Notes: generated by a model not told the origin, from the sequence alone. A stretch of DNA of 34,857 nt from Oscillospiraceae bacterium (GCA_017460955.1 JAFTZY010000068.1:1-34857); one strand, 5' to 3'; numbered from the stretch's first letter, positions 23,687 through 33,724 are shown. Program-made: numbers and translations.

Positions 23687-25873
23687 ATGGAGCGAAGGGA
23701 ACGGCGGAGGATCGGCGTCATCATGCCGGTCATCACGGAAACACTCGATGCTGATTTTCTGGAGGGCATCTACCGGCAGGCAAGTGCCTGCGGCTATGAT
23801 GTGGTCGTGTTTACCTGCTCGTCCAATATGCAGCAGCAGATCGTGCCGAGCGACTATGTCCTGGCCGAGGAGAGCATCTACCGGCTCGTGGCCCAGGTCG
23901 GGCTCGACGGCCTGATCTTTGCAGCGGGAAAATTCAACGATCCGCGTGTCACGCAGCGGATCATGGACAGCCTTCAGGACATCCGCTTTCCGTGCGTGTG
24001 TACCTACTATCCCAATGACCGCTTCCCCAATGTGGAGGTGCCGCAGGGGATCTATGTCCGTGTGCTGACAGAGCACCTGATCCGGGAGCACGGCTTCCGG
24101 GAGATCTTCTGCCTGACAGGTCCCCGGGGCTATCACGAATCGGAGGAGCGCCTTGCCGGGTGGCGCATGGCTATGGAGCAGGCAGGCCTGCCCACCGACC
24201 GGTACCGCTACGGCGATTTCTGGCTCAATTCCCCAAGGAAGCTGGCCGAGGACATCGCACAGGGGCGCATCCCCAGACCGGAAGCGGTCGTGTGTACAAA
24301 TGACTTTATGGCGATCGCCCTGTGCAGGCAGCTTGCCGAGCGGGGGATCCGGGTCCCGGACGACATTGCCGTGACCGGCTTTGACGGCGGCCCGAATGCC
24401 GCACTCTGCTCGCCCTCCCTCACGACGGTCGACGGCAAGGAGTTCGACGTCGGCACGGCCGCTGCCTGTGCATTGCTGCAGCAGATCGACGGGAAGGAAC
24501 GGGTACCCGGCTACACGCAGCGTGTGACCTTCGGGCGGAGCTGCGGGTGCCGGGACAAGAGCATGGAGGAGGTCTTTGAGAAGATCAACGAAAAGTACAT
24601 CCTCACCGGTGCCTACCGGGATTCCCGGATGCTCACGGACTTTATCAACCGTATGGCCTCCGCCGAGTCCCTTGTGCAGCTCAGTGACCGCATCGCGGAG
24701 CTCTCCGTGATCCTGCCCTACTGGAATGACCTGTACGTCTGTGTGCGCAATGACATGGTCATCCCTTTTTATGAGGAGTCGCACCGGGAGTTCCCGGAGA
24801 CGATGCACCTGTTCCTGTCCGTGCATCAGCACGAGGCGCGCAATGAGATGGTCTCCTTTCCGACCGATGAGTTCCTCCCGGCACATGTGTGCGCGGAGGG
24901 GCCGCAGCTTATGATCGCCGTGCCGCTGCACAACACGCAGACGGTGTTCGGGTACATCATCACGACCTATTCGGATTCCAAGCATTATGTGTTTGACGAT
25001 CTGTATTTCAGCTGGCGGGACTCGGTCGCCAATGCCCTCTCGGTGCAGTACATCAAGACGCAGAACAAGCTCCTGACCCAGCGGCTGGAGAAATTCTCGG
25101 AGCGTGACCGCATGACGGGTATGCTCAACCTGAAGGGCCTGTCCCGGAAGCTGACCCCCATGCAGCGGTATGCCTGTCTGCTGCTTGTGATCCCGTGGGT
25201 GCAGGAGGCATCCCATACGGTGAGCATGGCGCCGGAGCTGTTCGTGGCCAATGCCATCCAGATGAACTGCTCGGAGCCGGAGTACTGCTTCCGTTACAAC
25301 AAGGACGTATTCGGCATCATGCTCCCGCTGCCCGACCGCATGGATCCCGAACGCGCCTGCGAGGAGTGGGGAATGCGCTTCGATGCGTTCGTGGAGTACA
25401 TGTGCCAGCATGACAAGCATCTTGAGAAGCCCGTGATCGTCGTGTATTACGATCTGTTCCGGGAGGCGTCGGAGCACATGCATGAAGCGCTCGAGCAGCG
25501 CATCAAGGAAATGCTCGGCCAGCATCGGATCGCACCGACGGTCAAGGGCGGACTTGAACAGCAGCTCGAGGAGATCCGCCGGCAGATCATCCGGAATCCC
25601 GGCGAGCCCTGGACGCAGGAGCGTGCCGCTGCCATGATGCAGGTCAGCGACGGGTACTTCCGGAGGCTCTACAAGAAACGCTTCGGGACGCCGTTCCATA
25701 CCGACCTCATCCATCTGCGCATGAGCAGTGCCATGAAGCTGCTGCGCGGGACGGATCTGGGGATCAAGCAGATCGCCGAGCAGTGCGGCTACCCGAACAC
25801 CTATCATTTCATGACTGCCTTCAAAAAAGAGACCGGCCTGACAGCGACCGAGTTTCGCCGTACAAAAGAGTAA
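23687..25873 (+). CDS. Hybrid regulator: LacI-like sugar-binding domain, degenerate GGDEF-like domain, AraC DNA-binding domain
   Basis: A 728-residue cytoplasmic regulator. Residues 8-290 are a LacI/periplasmic-binding-protein fold (RRIGVIMPVITETLDADFLE; FDGGPNAALCSPSLTTVD near its end) that should bind a sugar. Residues about 300-460 look like a GAF-type middle region. A GGDEF-like start (FSERDRMTGMLNLKGL, about 475-490) follows, but where the catalytic GGDEF should be the sequence is YNKDVFGIML, so no cyclase activity is expected. Residues about 620-728 form the AraC helix-turn-helix pair (IKQIAEQCGYPNTYHFMTAF, then KKETGLTATEFRR). Start follows GAAGGAGGG. It precedes the pectate lyase gene on the same strand, so pectin-derived oligosaccharides are the likely signal. 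Confidence 0.88.
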   Translation: MERRERRRIGVIMPVITETLDADFLEGIYRQASACGYDVVVFTCSSNMQQQIVPSDYVLAEESIYRLVAQVGLDGLIFAAGKFNDPRVTQRIMDSLQDIRFPCVCTYYPNDRFPNVEVPQGIYVRVLTEHLIREHGFREIFCLTGPRGYHESEERLAGWRMAMEQAGLPTDRYRYGDFWLNSPRKLAEDIAQGRIPRPEAVVCTNDFMAIALCRQLAERGIRVPDDIAVTGFDGGPNAALCSPSLTTVDGKEFDVGTAAACALLQQIDGKERVPGYTQRVTFGRSCGCRDKSMEEVFEKINEKYILTGAYRDSRMLTDFINRMASAESLVQLSDRIAELSVILPYWNDLYVCVRNDMVIPFYEESHREFPETMHLFLSVHQHEARNEMVSFPTDEFLPAHVCAEGPQLMIAVPLHNTQTVFGYIITTYSDSKHYVFDDLYFSWRDSVANALSVQYIKTQNKLLTQRLEKFSERDRMTGMLNLKGLSRKLTPMQRYACLLLVIPWVQEASHTVSMAPELFVANAIQMNCSEPEYCFRYNKDVFGIMLPLPDRMDPERACEEWGMRFDAFVEYMCQHDKHLEKPVIVVYYDLFREASEHMHEALEQRIKEMLGQHRIAPTVKGGLEQQLEEIRRQIIRNPGEPWTQERAAAMMQVSDGYFRRLYKKRFGTPFHTDLIHLRMSSAMKLLRGTDLGIKQIAEQCGYPNTYHFMTAFKKETGLTATEFRRTKE

Positions 25874-25878
25874 CAAAG

Positions 25879-25928
25879 CCAAAAGCGCCGCCATGCAGGG
25901 ACATGGGGACGCTTTTGGTCATTCTTTT
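25879..25928 (+). terminator. Terminator of the regulator gene
   Basis: CCAAAAGCG / CGCTTTTGG (25879-25887 / 25910-25918), with an inner CCATG/CATGG stem, is followed by TCATTCTTTTT. Confidence 0.75.
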
Positions 25929-26002
25929 TCCGGAATGTGATGTATTTTTGACGATTTTATGAAATTGGTACGGATTTTGCATAAACAGTGCCGGATTTTG
26001 AA

Positions 26003-26031
26003 TTGAATGAACATTACTTTGGGTATATAAT
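26003..26031 (+). promoter_or_regulatory. Pectate lyase promoter
   Basis: TTGAAT (26003-26008), 17 bp, TATAAT (26026-26031). The AT-rich 100 bp upstream would accommodate AraC-type binding sites, though I see no clear repeat. Confidence 0.75.
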
Positions 26032-26044
26032 AATTTCAGTAATA

Positions 26045-26098
26045 CAGGCAAGGGCCCTGTATGCGAGAGATAAACACCGTGCCGAACGGCACAGCTCA
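26045..26098 (+). promoter_or_regulatory. Structured 5' leader of the pectate lyase mRNA
   Basis: The 85-base leader contains two hairpins, ATACAGG / CCTGTAT and GTGCC-GAAC-GGCAC, joined by an A-rich segment GCGAGAGATAAACACC, with GAG able to pair with CTC after the second stem. It matches no riboswitch class I can name; it may stabilise the message or be an unrecognised element. Confidence 0.35.
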
Positions 26099-26121
26099 AG
26101 AAAAAAGGGGAGTTGATTCTA

Positions 26122-29100
26122 ATGAATGTACGGGTGATGAGAAGAACACTGGCGGTTCTGATGGCCGCAGCAGCCTTCACGTCCTTCGGTGCAGGCAGTG
26201 CGCTGTACCGCGGGACGGATACGGCTGTGAGCATCCTGGCGGATGCAGCAAGCACAGCGTCCGTTTCCGTGACTGCATCGGCAGGCTATGCCGAGGGTGC
26301 GTATGCCGAGTGGAGCGCTGTTTCCGGTGCGTCCGGCTACAATGTGTATGCCGACGGCAAGCAGATCGACAGCATGCTGATCCGCCAGTATGCCTCCTGC
26401 TTCCGCGCCGATGCGCTCGGGCTCAAGGCCGGCAGCCATACGCTGAAGATCGTTCCGGTCATCAGCGGCAAGGAGGATACCTCCAAGGCAGCCGAGGTGC
26501 AGGTGACGACTGTCGCACACGACCGCACGGGCTTTGGCTGGGTCGGCGGCACGTCCTCCGGTGCCTATAACGAGGACGGTACGCTCCGGTCCGGTGCCAC
26601 CGTGGTCTATGTCACTAATGCGACGAAGGATTCCGTGACCGTCTCCCTCCCCGATAAGAAGGGGACTGCCACCTCGCTCAAGGGCGTACAGAACATCCTC
26701 ACCAACCTCAAGAGCAACACCAAGGCAGGCCCCGTGTGCATCCGCTTCATCGGCAATATCGAGGACCCGGCGAATATGCCGAATGGTGACCTGTATGTCG
26801 ATACCGTCACCTGCGGCCTGACGATCGAGGGCGTCGGCAAGGATGCCACCTTCAACGGCTTCGGTGCCGTGGCCAAGAATTCCTCGAACGTGGAGATCCG
26901 CAACCTCGGCTTTATGAACTGCAACAGCTCCGAGGGCGACAATGTGGGCCTCCAGCAGAAGAACGATCATGTGTGGGTGCATCACTGCGATATGTTCTAC
27001 GGTGATGCCGGCTCGGATGCCGACCAGGTCAAGGGTGACGGCGCACTCGATACCAAGACCTCGACCTATATCACCCATTCCTACAACCATTTCTGGGACA
27101 ACGGCAAGTGCAATCTGCAGGGCATGAAGTCCGAGACGACCGACAATTATATCACCTATCACCACAACTGGTACGACCATTCCGATTCCCGTCATCCCCG
27201 CATCCGTACCTGCTCGGTCCACATCTATAACAACTACTTCGACGGCAATGCCAAGTACGGCGTCGGCATGACGCTCGGCGGCTCCGCCTTTGTTGAGAAC
27301 AATTACTTCCGCAACTGCAAGTACCCCATGCTCATCTCCAAGCAGGGCTCCGACGATCTCTCCGGCGGGACCTTCTCCGGTGAGAACGGCGGCGTCATCA
27401 AGGCCTACAACAACACCATCACCGGTGACCTCACCAAGGCCTATGTCACCTACCAGCAGAATGCCACCGATTTTGATGCCTATGAGGTAAAGAGCGCCAC
27501 GGAAACGGTTCCGTCCTCTGTCAAGGCAAAGCAGGGCGGCACCACCTACAACAATTTCGACACCTCGGGCGTGATGTACAAGTACACCGCACAGTCCCCG
27601 GAGGATGCCGTCAAGACTGTCACCGCCAATGCAGGCCGTGTACAGGGCGGCGATTTCAAGTGGACGTTCAACAATGCGACCGATGACGCAAGCTATGCTG
27701 TGGATACCAAGCTCAAGGCCGCGCTCGTTGCCTACAAGGATTCCATCGTCGCCGTCGGCTCCGGCTTCTCGGATTCCACTACGCCCTCCTCCGAGCCCAC
27801 CCCCACACAGGCCGCCGTCACCCCCACCGAGGCTTCCCAGCAGCCCACGCAGGGCAGCTCCGGGACGCAGACCGTCTCCGCCTCGGCCTATGTGCATGAT
27901 TTCACCGCAAGCGGCACCTCGAGCAGCTTCTATACGATCACCGGCAATCTGTCCACCCAGAAGGGGACCGTGAGCTATGACGGAAAGACCCTGACACAGT
28001 GCCTGAAGATCGAGAGCGCCACCACGGTCAGCTTCAATGCACCGAGCGCCGGCAAGCTCACCCTCGTCTTTGCCGAGGATGCAGCCACCATCAAGCTCGA
28101 CGGCAACAAGCTCACCGCTTCCGGCGGCATTCTCACCGCCGATGTGTCCGCCGGCACCCATACGCTCACCAAGGCCGATGCCGTGAACCTGTTCTACATG
28201 GCCTATGCAGGCGACGGCAGCACGCCGGTGCAGCCCGCCACCGAGCCGCAGGAGACCCAGACGCCCACCGAGGCGCCCACCTCCGCACCCGGCAGCAGCA
28301 ATGTGGACTTGAACGGTGTCAAGGTCGTCAGCGCAGGCGGCTGGAATGAGATGCTCTATGTGGTCTATTCCGGCATCAAGGACGCCGATGTCACGGGCGT
28401 TTCCTACTCCGGTGCGGCCTCCGGCACCCTGACCGGCGATGACCTTGTCTATCTGGTGCGCGATACCTCCCAGGGTCTGCGTGTGGACATCCCCGGTGTT
28501 CCGGCAGGTACCTACTCCGTATCCGTCACCACCGCCAAGGGTACGATCATCCAGAGCGGACTGGAGGTCAATGCACAGGACCGCTCCGGCTATGCACATT
28601 TCAATTATACCGACGGTGTCGGCGCTTACAACGATAACGGCACACTCAAATCCGGCGCCATCGTCCTCTATGTGACCAATGACAACAAGGATACTGTCTC
28701 CGTGACCTCCAAGGACGGCACGACCGTCACCGGCATCGGCAACATCCTCAACTCCGCCGGGCAGGACATCGGCGGCGGCAAGACCTCCAACGGCGGCACC
28801 AAGCCCAATTCCAACAGCGGCATCATCAAGAAGCTTGCCGAGGACGGCACGCCCCTGGTCGTCCGGATCATCGGCGATGTCAAGGCACCCACGGGCCTGA
28901 CTGCCTACGACTCCACGGATCTCGGCGGCAGCGTCGGCGACAACGGCTACATGGCAAGAATGAAGTCCGGCAAGCATGTCACCATCGAGGGCATCGGTAC
29001 GGATGCGGTCGTTGACGGCTGGGGCTTCCACTTCATCGCAGAATCCGCCGCTCCCAGCCTCGGCAAGAGCTTCGAGGTGAGAAACATCTCCTTCAAGAAC

Positions 29101-30027
29101 GTCCCCGAAGACTGCGTGGGCATGGAGGGCGTGCAGGAGGGCTCGACCCTGACCGCACCGGTGGAGCGCTGCTGGATCCATAACTGTGAGTTCTACAAGC
29201 CCACCATCAGCAATCCCGCAGAGTCCGACAAGGCCGGCGGTGACGGCGCCTGCGATTTCAAGCGCGGCCTGTACTTCACCAACAGCTACTGCTACTATGA
29301 GGGCTACCACAAGACCAATCTCGTGGGTGCATCCGACTCCAATCTCCAGTTCCATCTGACCTATCATCACAACTACTGGAACAAGTGCGAATCGAGAGGT
29401 CCGCTTGCCCGTCAGGCCAACATCCACATGTACAACAACATTTTCAGCGGCCAGACGAGCTATTGCATAAACCCGAGAGCCAATGCCTACATCTTCTCCG
29501 AGTACAATCTCTTTGAGAGCTGCAAGAACCCGATGCAGGTCAAGCTCGGCGCTGTCAAGAGCTACAACGATGTCCTGAACAACTGCAAGGGCGACATGCA
29601 GGGCACGGTCGTGACCGACAAGAGCACCAAGGTCAATACCGACTGCCAGTATGCAAACTTCGACACCAATTCCTCGCTCTGCTACATCCCCTCCGGGAAC
29701 TACTTCCTCCAGACCGATACCTCCGTTCTGGCCTCCTACTTTGAGACCTACGGCGGCACGATGGATGTCACAACAGTTGCCCTCGGCACGACCTCGGCAG
29801 ATACGACGCAGGAGCCCACACAGGCTCCCACCGAGGCACAGCCCGTTGCCAATGACGTGAATGCGGACGGAAGCTTTGATCTGACCGATGTCCTCATCGT
29901 CCAGAAATGGATCCTTGCCGTACCGAATACCAGGATCGACAACAACAGTGCAGCCGATGTCAACCATGACGGCAGGATCAACGTCATCGACCTGACCATG
30001 CTCAAGCAGGCATTGCTCCACAAGTAA
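26122..30027 (+). CDS. Dockerin-bearing bifunctional pectate lyase (two PL1-type domains, CBM77-like module)
   Basis: A 1301-residue secreted enzyme that cleaves polygalacturonate by beta-elimination. Signal peptide at 1-30; fibronectin-like domain at about 45-130; first PL1 domain at about 135-500 with VWVHHCDMF, then SRHPRIRTCSVHIYNNYF holding the catalytic Arg region. A Pro/Thr linker precedes a module at about 588-697 (ITGNLSTQKGTVSYDGKTLT; LTKADAVNLFYM) resembling the pectin-binding CBM77 of R. flavefaciens. A second linker and Ig-like region lead to a second PL1-type domain at about 820-1217 (CWIHNCEFY, SRGPLARQANIHMYNNIF). Residues 1245-1301 are a type I dockerin (DVNADGSFDLTDVLIVQKW, DVNHDGRINVIDLTMLK). 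Start at 26122 has AGGGGAG nine bases upstream. Likely cellulosomal and regulated by the preceding gene. Confidence 0.95.
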   Translation: MNVRVMRRTLAVLMAAAAFTSFGAGSALYRGTDTAVSILADAASTASVSVTASAGYAEGAYAEWSAVSGASGYNVYADGKQIDSMLIRQYASCFRADALGLKAGSHTLKIVPVISGKEDTSKAAEVQVTTVAHDRTGFGWVGGTSSGAYNEDGTLRSGATVVYVTNATKDSVTVSLPDKKGTATSLKGVQNILTNLKSNTKAGPVCIRFIGNIEDPANMPNGDLYVDTVTCGLTIEGVGKDATFNGFGAVAKNSSNVEIRNLGFMNCNSSEGDNVGLQQKNDHVWVHHCDMFYGDAGSDADQVKGDGALDTKTSTYITHSYNHFWDNGKCNLQGMKSETTDNYITYHHNWYDHSDSRHPRIRTCSVHIYNNYFDGNAKYGVGMTLGGSAFVENNYFRNCKYPMLISKQGSDDLSGGTFSGENGGVIKAYNNTITGDLTKAYVTYQQNATDFDAYEVKSATETVPSSVKAKQGGTTYNNFDTSGVMYKYTAQSPEDAVKTVTANAGRVQGGDFKWTFNNATDDASYAVDTKLKAALVAYKDSIVAVGSGFSDSTTPSSEPTPTQAAVTPTEASQQPTQGSSGTQTVSASAYVHDFTASGTSSSFYTITGNLSTQKGTVSYDGKTLTQCLKIESATTVSFNAPSAGKLTLVFAEDAATIKLDGNKLTASGGILTADVSAGTHTLTKADAVNLFYMAYAGDGSTPVQPATEPQETQTPTEAPTSAPGSSNVDLNGVKVVSAGGWNEMLYVVYSGIKDADVTGVSYSGAASGTLTGDDLVYLVRDTSQGLRVDIPGVPAGTYSVSVTTAKGTIIQSGLEVNAQDRSGYAHFNYTDGVGAYNDNGTLKSGAIVLYVTNDNKDTVSVTSKDGTTVTGIGNILNSAGQDIGGGKTSNGGTKPNSNSGIIKKLAEDGTPLVVRIIGDVKAPTGLTAYDSTDLGGSVGDNGYMARMKSGKHVTIEGIGTDAVVDGWGFHFIAESAAPSLGKSFEVRNISFKNVPEDCVGMEGVQEGSTLTAPVERCWIHNCEFYKPTISNPAESDKAGGDGACDFKRGLYFTNSYCYYEGYHKTNLVGASDSNLQFHLTYHHNYWNKCESRGPLARQANIHMYNNIFSGQTSYCINPRANAYIFSEYNLFESCKNPMQVKLGAVKSYNDVLNNCKGDMQGTVVTDKSTKVNTDCQYANFDTNSSLCYIPSGNYFLQTDTSVLASYFETYGGTMDVTTVALGTTSADTTQEPTQAPTEAQPVANDVNADGSFDLTDVLIVQKWILAVPNTRIDNNSAADVNHDGRINVIDLTMLKQALLHK

Positions 30028-30058
30028 CCATTGATCGTTCCAACCCCTTTTACATTGG

Positions 30059-30088
30059 AAAAGCCACCGTTTGCAAGCGGTGGCTTTT
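30059..30088. terminator. Bidirectional terminator between pectate lyase and helicase genes
   Basis: AAAAGCCACCG / CGGTGGCTTTT (30059-30069 / 30078-30088) is a perfect 11-bp stem bounded by A and T runs, so it can stop transcription from both convergent genes. Confidence 0.9.
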
Positions 30089-30096
30089 CTGCAGCT

Positions 30097-33000
30097 TCAG
30101 TAATCCTGTGAGAGACAGGCCCTTATCGCATCGGCAGCCTCCCGGTCGATCGCAATGCTGCCGTCATCGTCACGCAGGAGGGAGGGGACGATCAGAAATG
30201 CCGTATCCCCCTGCTCAAAGCGCTGGATCCTGTAGGACCTGCGGGCAAGCACATTGGCGATGACAGCACATCTGCACCCGCACTGCGCTGCCTTGCGCCG
30301 GATCTTATCGACCGCAGGCTCCCAGTCCGCCTGCGTGCCCTCCTCCCAGTTCTTGAAATCCACATAGACGGGCTTTCCGGGCACCTTGCCGTCAAAGAGC
30401 TCAAAAACTTCGGGATCGCTCAGCGCCTCGAGTGTCACGCCCAGCACCGTCTCGAACCAGAACTGCCCCGTGACCTCGCCCAGCGCCCCCTTGTAGATGC
30501 GCTGCCAGAGCGGCGGGGACAGGATGTAGTCATTCGGCACAAATTGTGTGGCATACCCCTTGGCGATAAAATGCTCGTGCAGCGCCTGCCACTGCATCAG
30601 GCGCGGAAGGCGCGTGCCGGTTTCGTCCTCGCGTGCATGGACCGGCGTTCGCAGAAAGGATACGCTGCCCCTGCGAAGGTGCTCCCCCTGTATATAGTAG
30701 AGCACATTGCCCTTTTGCGGGAGCTGTATGTAGTAGTTGGGGAAGATGGGATCGCATGCCGCCTGCGCCCCGGATGCGGTCGGATGCCGCAGAACGAGCG
30801 TGCGGAGCGCTTCCCATTTGCGCATCCTGCGTTCATCCCATCCGTCATGCAGCATGTGGTCAAGATCCCGTGCGGCACGGCTTGCGGTGAGCTCGGCCAG
30901 GCTCTCTAAGGAACCGGGCTCGGGTGCCCTGTGCTGCGTGTTTTCGATGGCGCGGACAAGCGCCAGGAATTCGTGATTGAGGATGCGCCCTTCCGTGACG
31001 GACAGATCCAGGCTGTCTGCGATGCGGTCATCCGCAAAAATGTAGATGTCGGGGCTCTTCTGATTGGTGCGGCACAGGCGTCCGATCGCCTGGATGACCG
31101 CCCGTGTCGCATACATGCGGATGCTCTGCTTGTCATAGACGCTCTCCACATGCTCCCGCGGGATCTCACCGGTCATGTAGCAGCGGAAGGCCTTCCTGAT
31201 GTGCGCGAGCGCATCCGCCATGGACAGCTCCCCCTTCTCCTGCAAAAATTCCACCTGAAAGAGGTACTTGACAAAGCTCTCTTCCTGCCAGCTGCGCTCG
31301 AGCCCTGCAAAGAGATTCGTGGGCTTGTCCAGATAGATCGCATCGAAGTCCTTTTCCTGCCTGGGCGGGAGCTGATTGGAGCAGACCAGACGTCCCTGCA
31401 GCATCGGCGGGATCCGGTACTGGAGGTTCTGCCCGGCACCGAGCGTCTGGTAGGTGGAGATGACAAAAAACCGTTCCCCGGCTCCGAGCCGCTGGAGGAG
31501 CACGCGCTTTTCACGCTCGAACAGGTCTCCGCTGCGCAGGATGACCACATTGTTTGCCGTGTCAAATGTCTTGTCAAAGCAATAGCGCAGTGCATCGAAG
31601 ATGTCATACAGCAGCTTGAGATCGAGGTACCGGCTGTTTTCACGCGGATGCGCCGTCAGCAGGCAGAGCATGGACCGGATGTCCCGGTGCTGCAAAAACG
31701 CCTTGAACACCTTGGCGATGCGGACATAGCGCTCGTGGTAGTAGAACGGCGCATTCTCGCTTTTGAACACCTTGCGTTCGAGTGCCTCGTGGACAGCACT
31801 GCCAAGGTTCTCATCCTCAAAAATGCCGGTCCATGACTGCACGGAATATTCCCCCGCACCCAGGAGCTGCGTGTGGATGCGGATGTGTTCATATCCGCTC
31901 TGGCTGCTGTGAAATGCCCCGGCGAGCCGTGCATGCTCGGATCCCTGCAGCGTACAGAACGCGCCCTGCATCCTTGAGCGCAGATAGTCCAGGTCAAAAT
32001 TTCCGATCACCGTCGGCACGGTCGCCGTTGCCGAGATACCGATGACCTTAGCTCGCTCACAGATGCGCAGCAGCAGCTTCTCGGGCGTGTTCTGGAACGC
32101 ACACATCATGATCTGTGACTGCATGTCGTGCATCGCGTCATTCTCAAAGCAGTAATAGCGAAAGCCGTGCTCATAGACACTGCGGTCAAACAGGGAGCCA
32201 GCGATCTGTTCGTTTTTCTGCCGGCGGGCGGCCATCAGGATCTGTGTCGTCAGATAGTCCGTCTCATAGCTGCCGAGCCGGAACTGTGCGAGCACGGAGC
32301 GGATCGCCTGCTCCTGTGTGAATTCATCCTCGCCCGCCTGACGCCGTTCGTTCTTGCACTGCCGGTAGTTGATGGCAAGGATGCCGACCATCCCCTGGAA
32401 CCACCCGATGAAGCCGCGCAGCTTGCCGAGCATGACCTGGAGGTTCTGCGTCTTGTCATCGGGTTTCCCCTGCGTGAAATGGATCGCATTGATGCGCCTT
32501 GTCTCGTCGGTCACAGCGGTGATGTAACGGTTGTTCCCACTTAAAATGGAGTGGAACTGGTGGTCCTGGAAGAGGAAGTTTTTGTGTGTCTCCTCCGCAT
32601 CCAGAGCGGTGCGGTGGCTGAACTGTAAGGCGTACAGGTCATGGAGCTCCTGTGCCTTCCGGTGCGTGTCCGCAAGGAGCTGCTCCAGGGACTGCGTGCG
32701 GTAGTCGCCCCGCTTGTACTGCTCGGAGGGCGTTGTCAGCATTTCCGGGAAATCATGTGTCTTAAGGGCTGCGTAGATGGAATGGAACAGCTCGATGAAG
32801 TCGATCTTATCCCGCAGACCGTTCTGGATGATGCTCCCGAGCATTGTCTCCTTGGCGGAATCGAATTCATCCATGAAGATCACGGCATTGTCGATGATCC
32901 TGCTGTTGCAGAACTGATAGGACGGCTAAACGAGGGTCGCATTCCGGGCAAGGAATTTGTCCATGCTCAGAAAGAGGATCTGGCGCTCCTGCGTGAACAC

Positions 33001-33579
33001 AGCGGGGTAGAGCACCCCGACCCATTTCCAGTCGGGGTCCGTCCTGACTGCTTCCAGGCGTTCCCGAACGCCGGCAAATCTCCGGGCAAGGATCCCCGTG
33101 AGCATCCGCCGGAAGGCGGGCTCCGTGCGCTCCCGGAAGCTCGTTTCGATGCCCTTGGCCATCTGGCGCAGGGCAGGGTCGTTCGGGCGTTTCAGGCGCT
33201 GCGTCTGCAAAAACTGCACCTCCTGCCGGAAGCGCTGGAACTCCTCCGTTTTCGTGATCGGCAAGGGGATCTCCCTTGCAAGCGCCTCGGTGAAATGCGT
33301 CAGGACGGATTCGCTGTTCGAGTCGATGAAGAGGAATTTCTCCTCAAACTGCGAGAGCTTTCCCGCCTGTTCAAAGTGTGCCCGCAGCTCCTGGATGGGG
33401 AGATTCTTCTTGAGCGGTGTGATGAAGAAATACCGCCGCTCCCGGTTCTCCTCAAGTTGGCAGGCATCGAAGATGTATCTGAGGACGGAGTAGGTCTTGC
33501 CAAAGCCCGTCGGCATGTCCATGAGGAACAGGCCGGCGGATCCGCCGCTTTCACAATAGGTCTTGATCGCTTGGTACAT
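30097..33579 (-). pseudogene. SF2 helicase fused to a nuclease-like domain, interrupted by an in-frame TAG
   Basis: One frame runs from ATG at 33579 (ribosome site AAGGGGGG) to 30097, 1160 codons, broken only by TAG at 32926-32928 (codon 218). Before it lies Walker A MPTGFGKTYSVL; after it Walker B IFMDEFDSA, motif III-like ISATATVPT, FFVISTYQTLGAGQNLQY and motif VI QAIGRLCRTNQ. The C-terminus has GALGEVTG...EVFELFDG...VYVDFKNW, resembling a PD-(D/E)XK nuclease site. The architecture suggests an anti-phage or DNA-processing helicase-nuclease; no known system is matched. The half after TAG could start at an internal ATG (32883) but would lack Walker A. Either a recent pseudogene, or translated through suppression. 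Confidence 0.8.
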
Positions 33580-33599
33580 ACGGCACCCCCCTTTTCCTT

Positions 33600-33628
33600 A
33601 GTATAGCATACTTTCTGTGCAGATGCAA
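33600..33628 (-). promoter_or_regulatory. Promoter of the helicase gene
   Basis: Minus-strand TTGCAT (33623-33628), 17 bp, TATACT (33600-33605). The promoter and ribosome site remain intact although the gene is interrupted. Confidence 0.75.
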
Positions 33629-33654
33629 GGGAAGTGGACAAATCGAGGAGATTT

Positions 33655-33715
33655 TGCAGGGTGCAGGGGGAGGGCGGCTCATGGAACGCCCCCCTTCTGC
33701 CGCGGCAGCCAGGGG
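33655..33715. repeat. GC-rich palindromic intergenic repeat, copy B
   Basis: GCAGGGGGAGGGCGGC at 33663-33678 is identical to 33-48, and here too it is followed by an opposing arm (CGCCCCCC). It lies at the 3' end of the transposase remnant and marks the border between GC-rich and AT-rich sequence. Confidence 0.55.
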
Positions 33716-33724
33716 TCCGATCAG

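Noticed and set aside
23660-25894. Long open frame antisense to the hybrid regulator
   Set aside because: Same strand-shadow effect of GC-rich third positions; the regulator on the plus strand has clear domains, promoter and ribosome site.
26045-26098. Cyclic-di-GMP or other known riboswitch before the pectate lyase
   Set aside because: The conserved core bases of the classes I know (GEMM-I/II, SAM, THF, preQ1) are not present.
26119-30021. Very long open frame antisense to the pectate lyase (about 1300 codons)
   Set aside because: It mirrors the codon bias of the lyase gene, has no ribosome site, and its translation is a repetitive Gly/Ala/Ile-rich string without domains.
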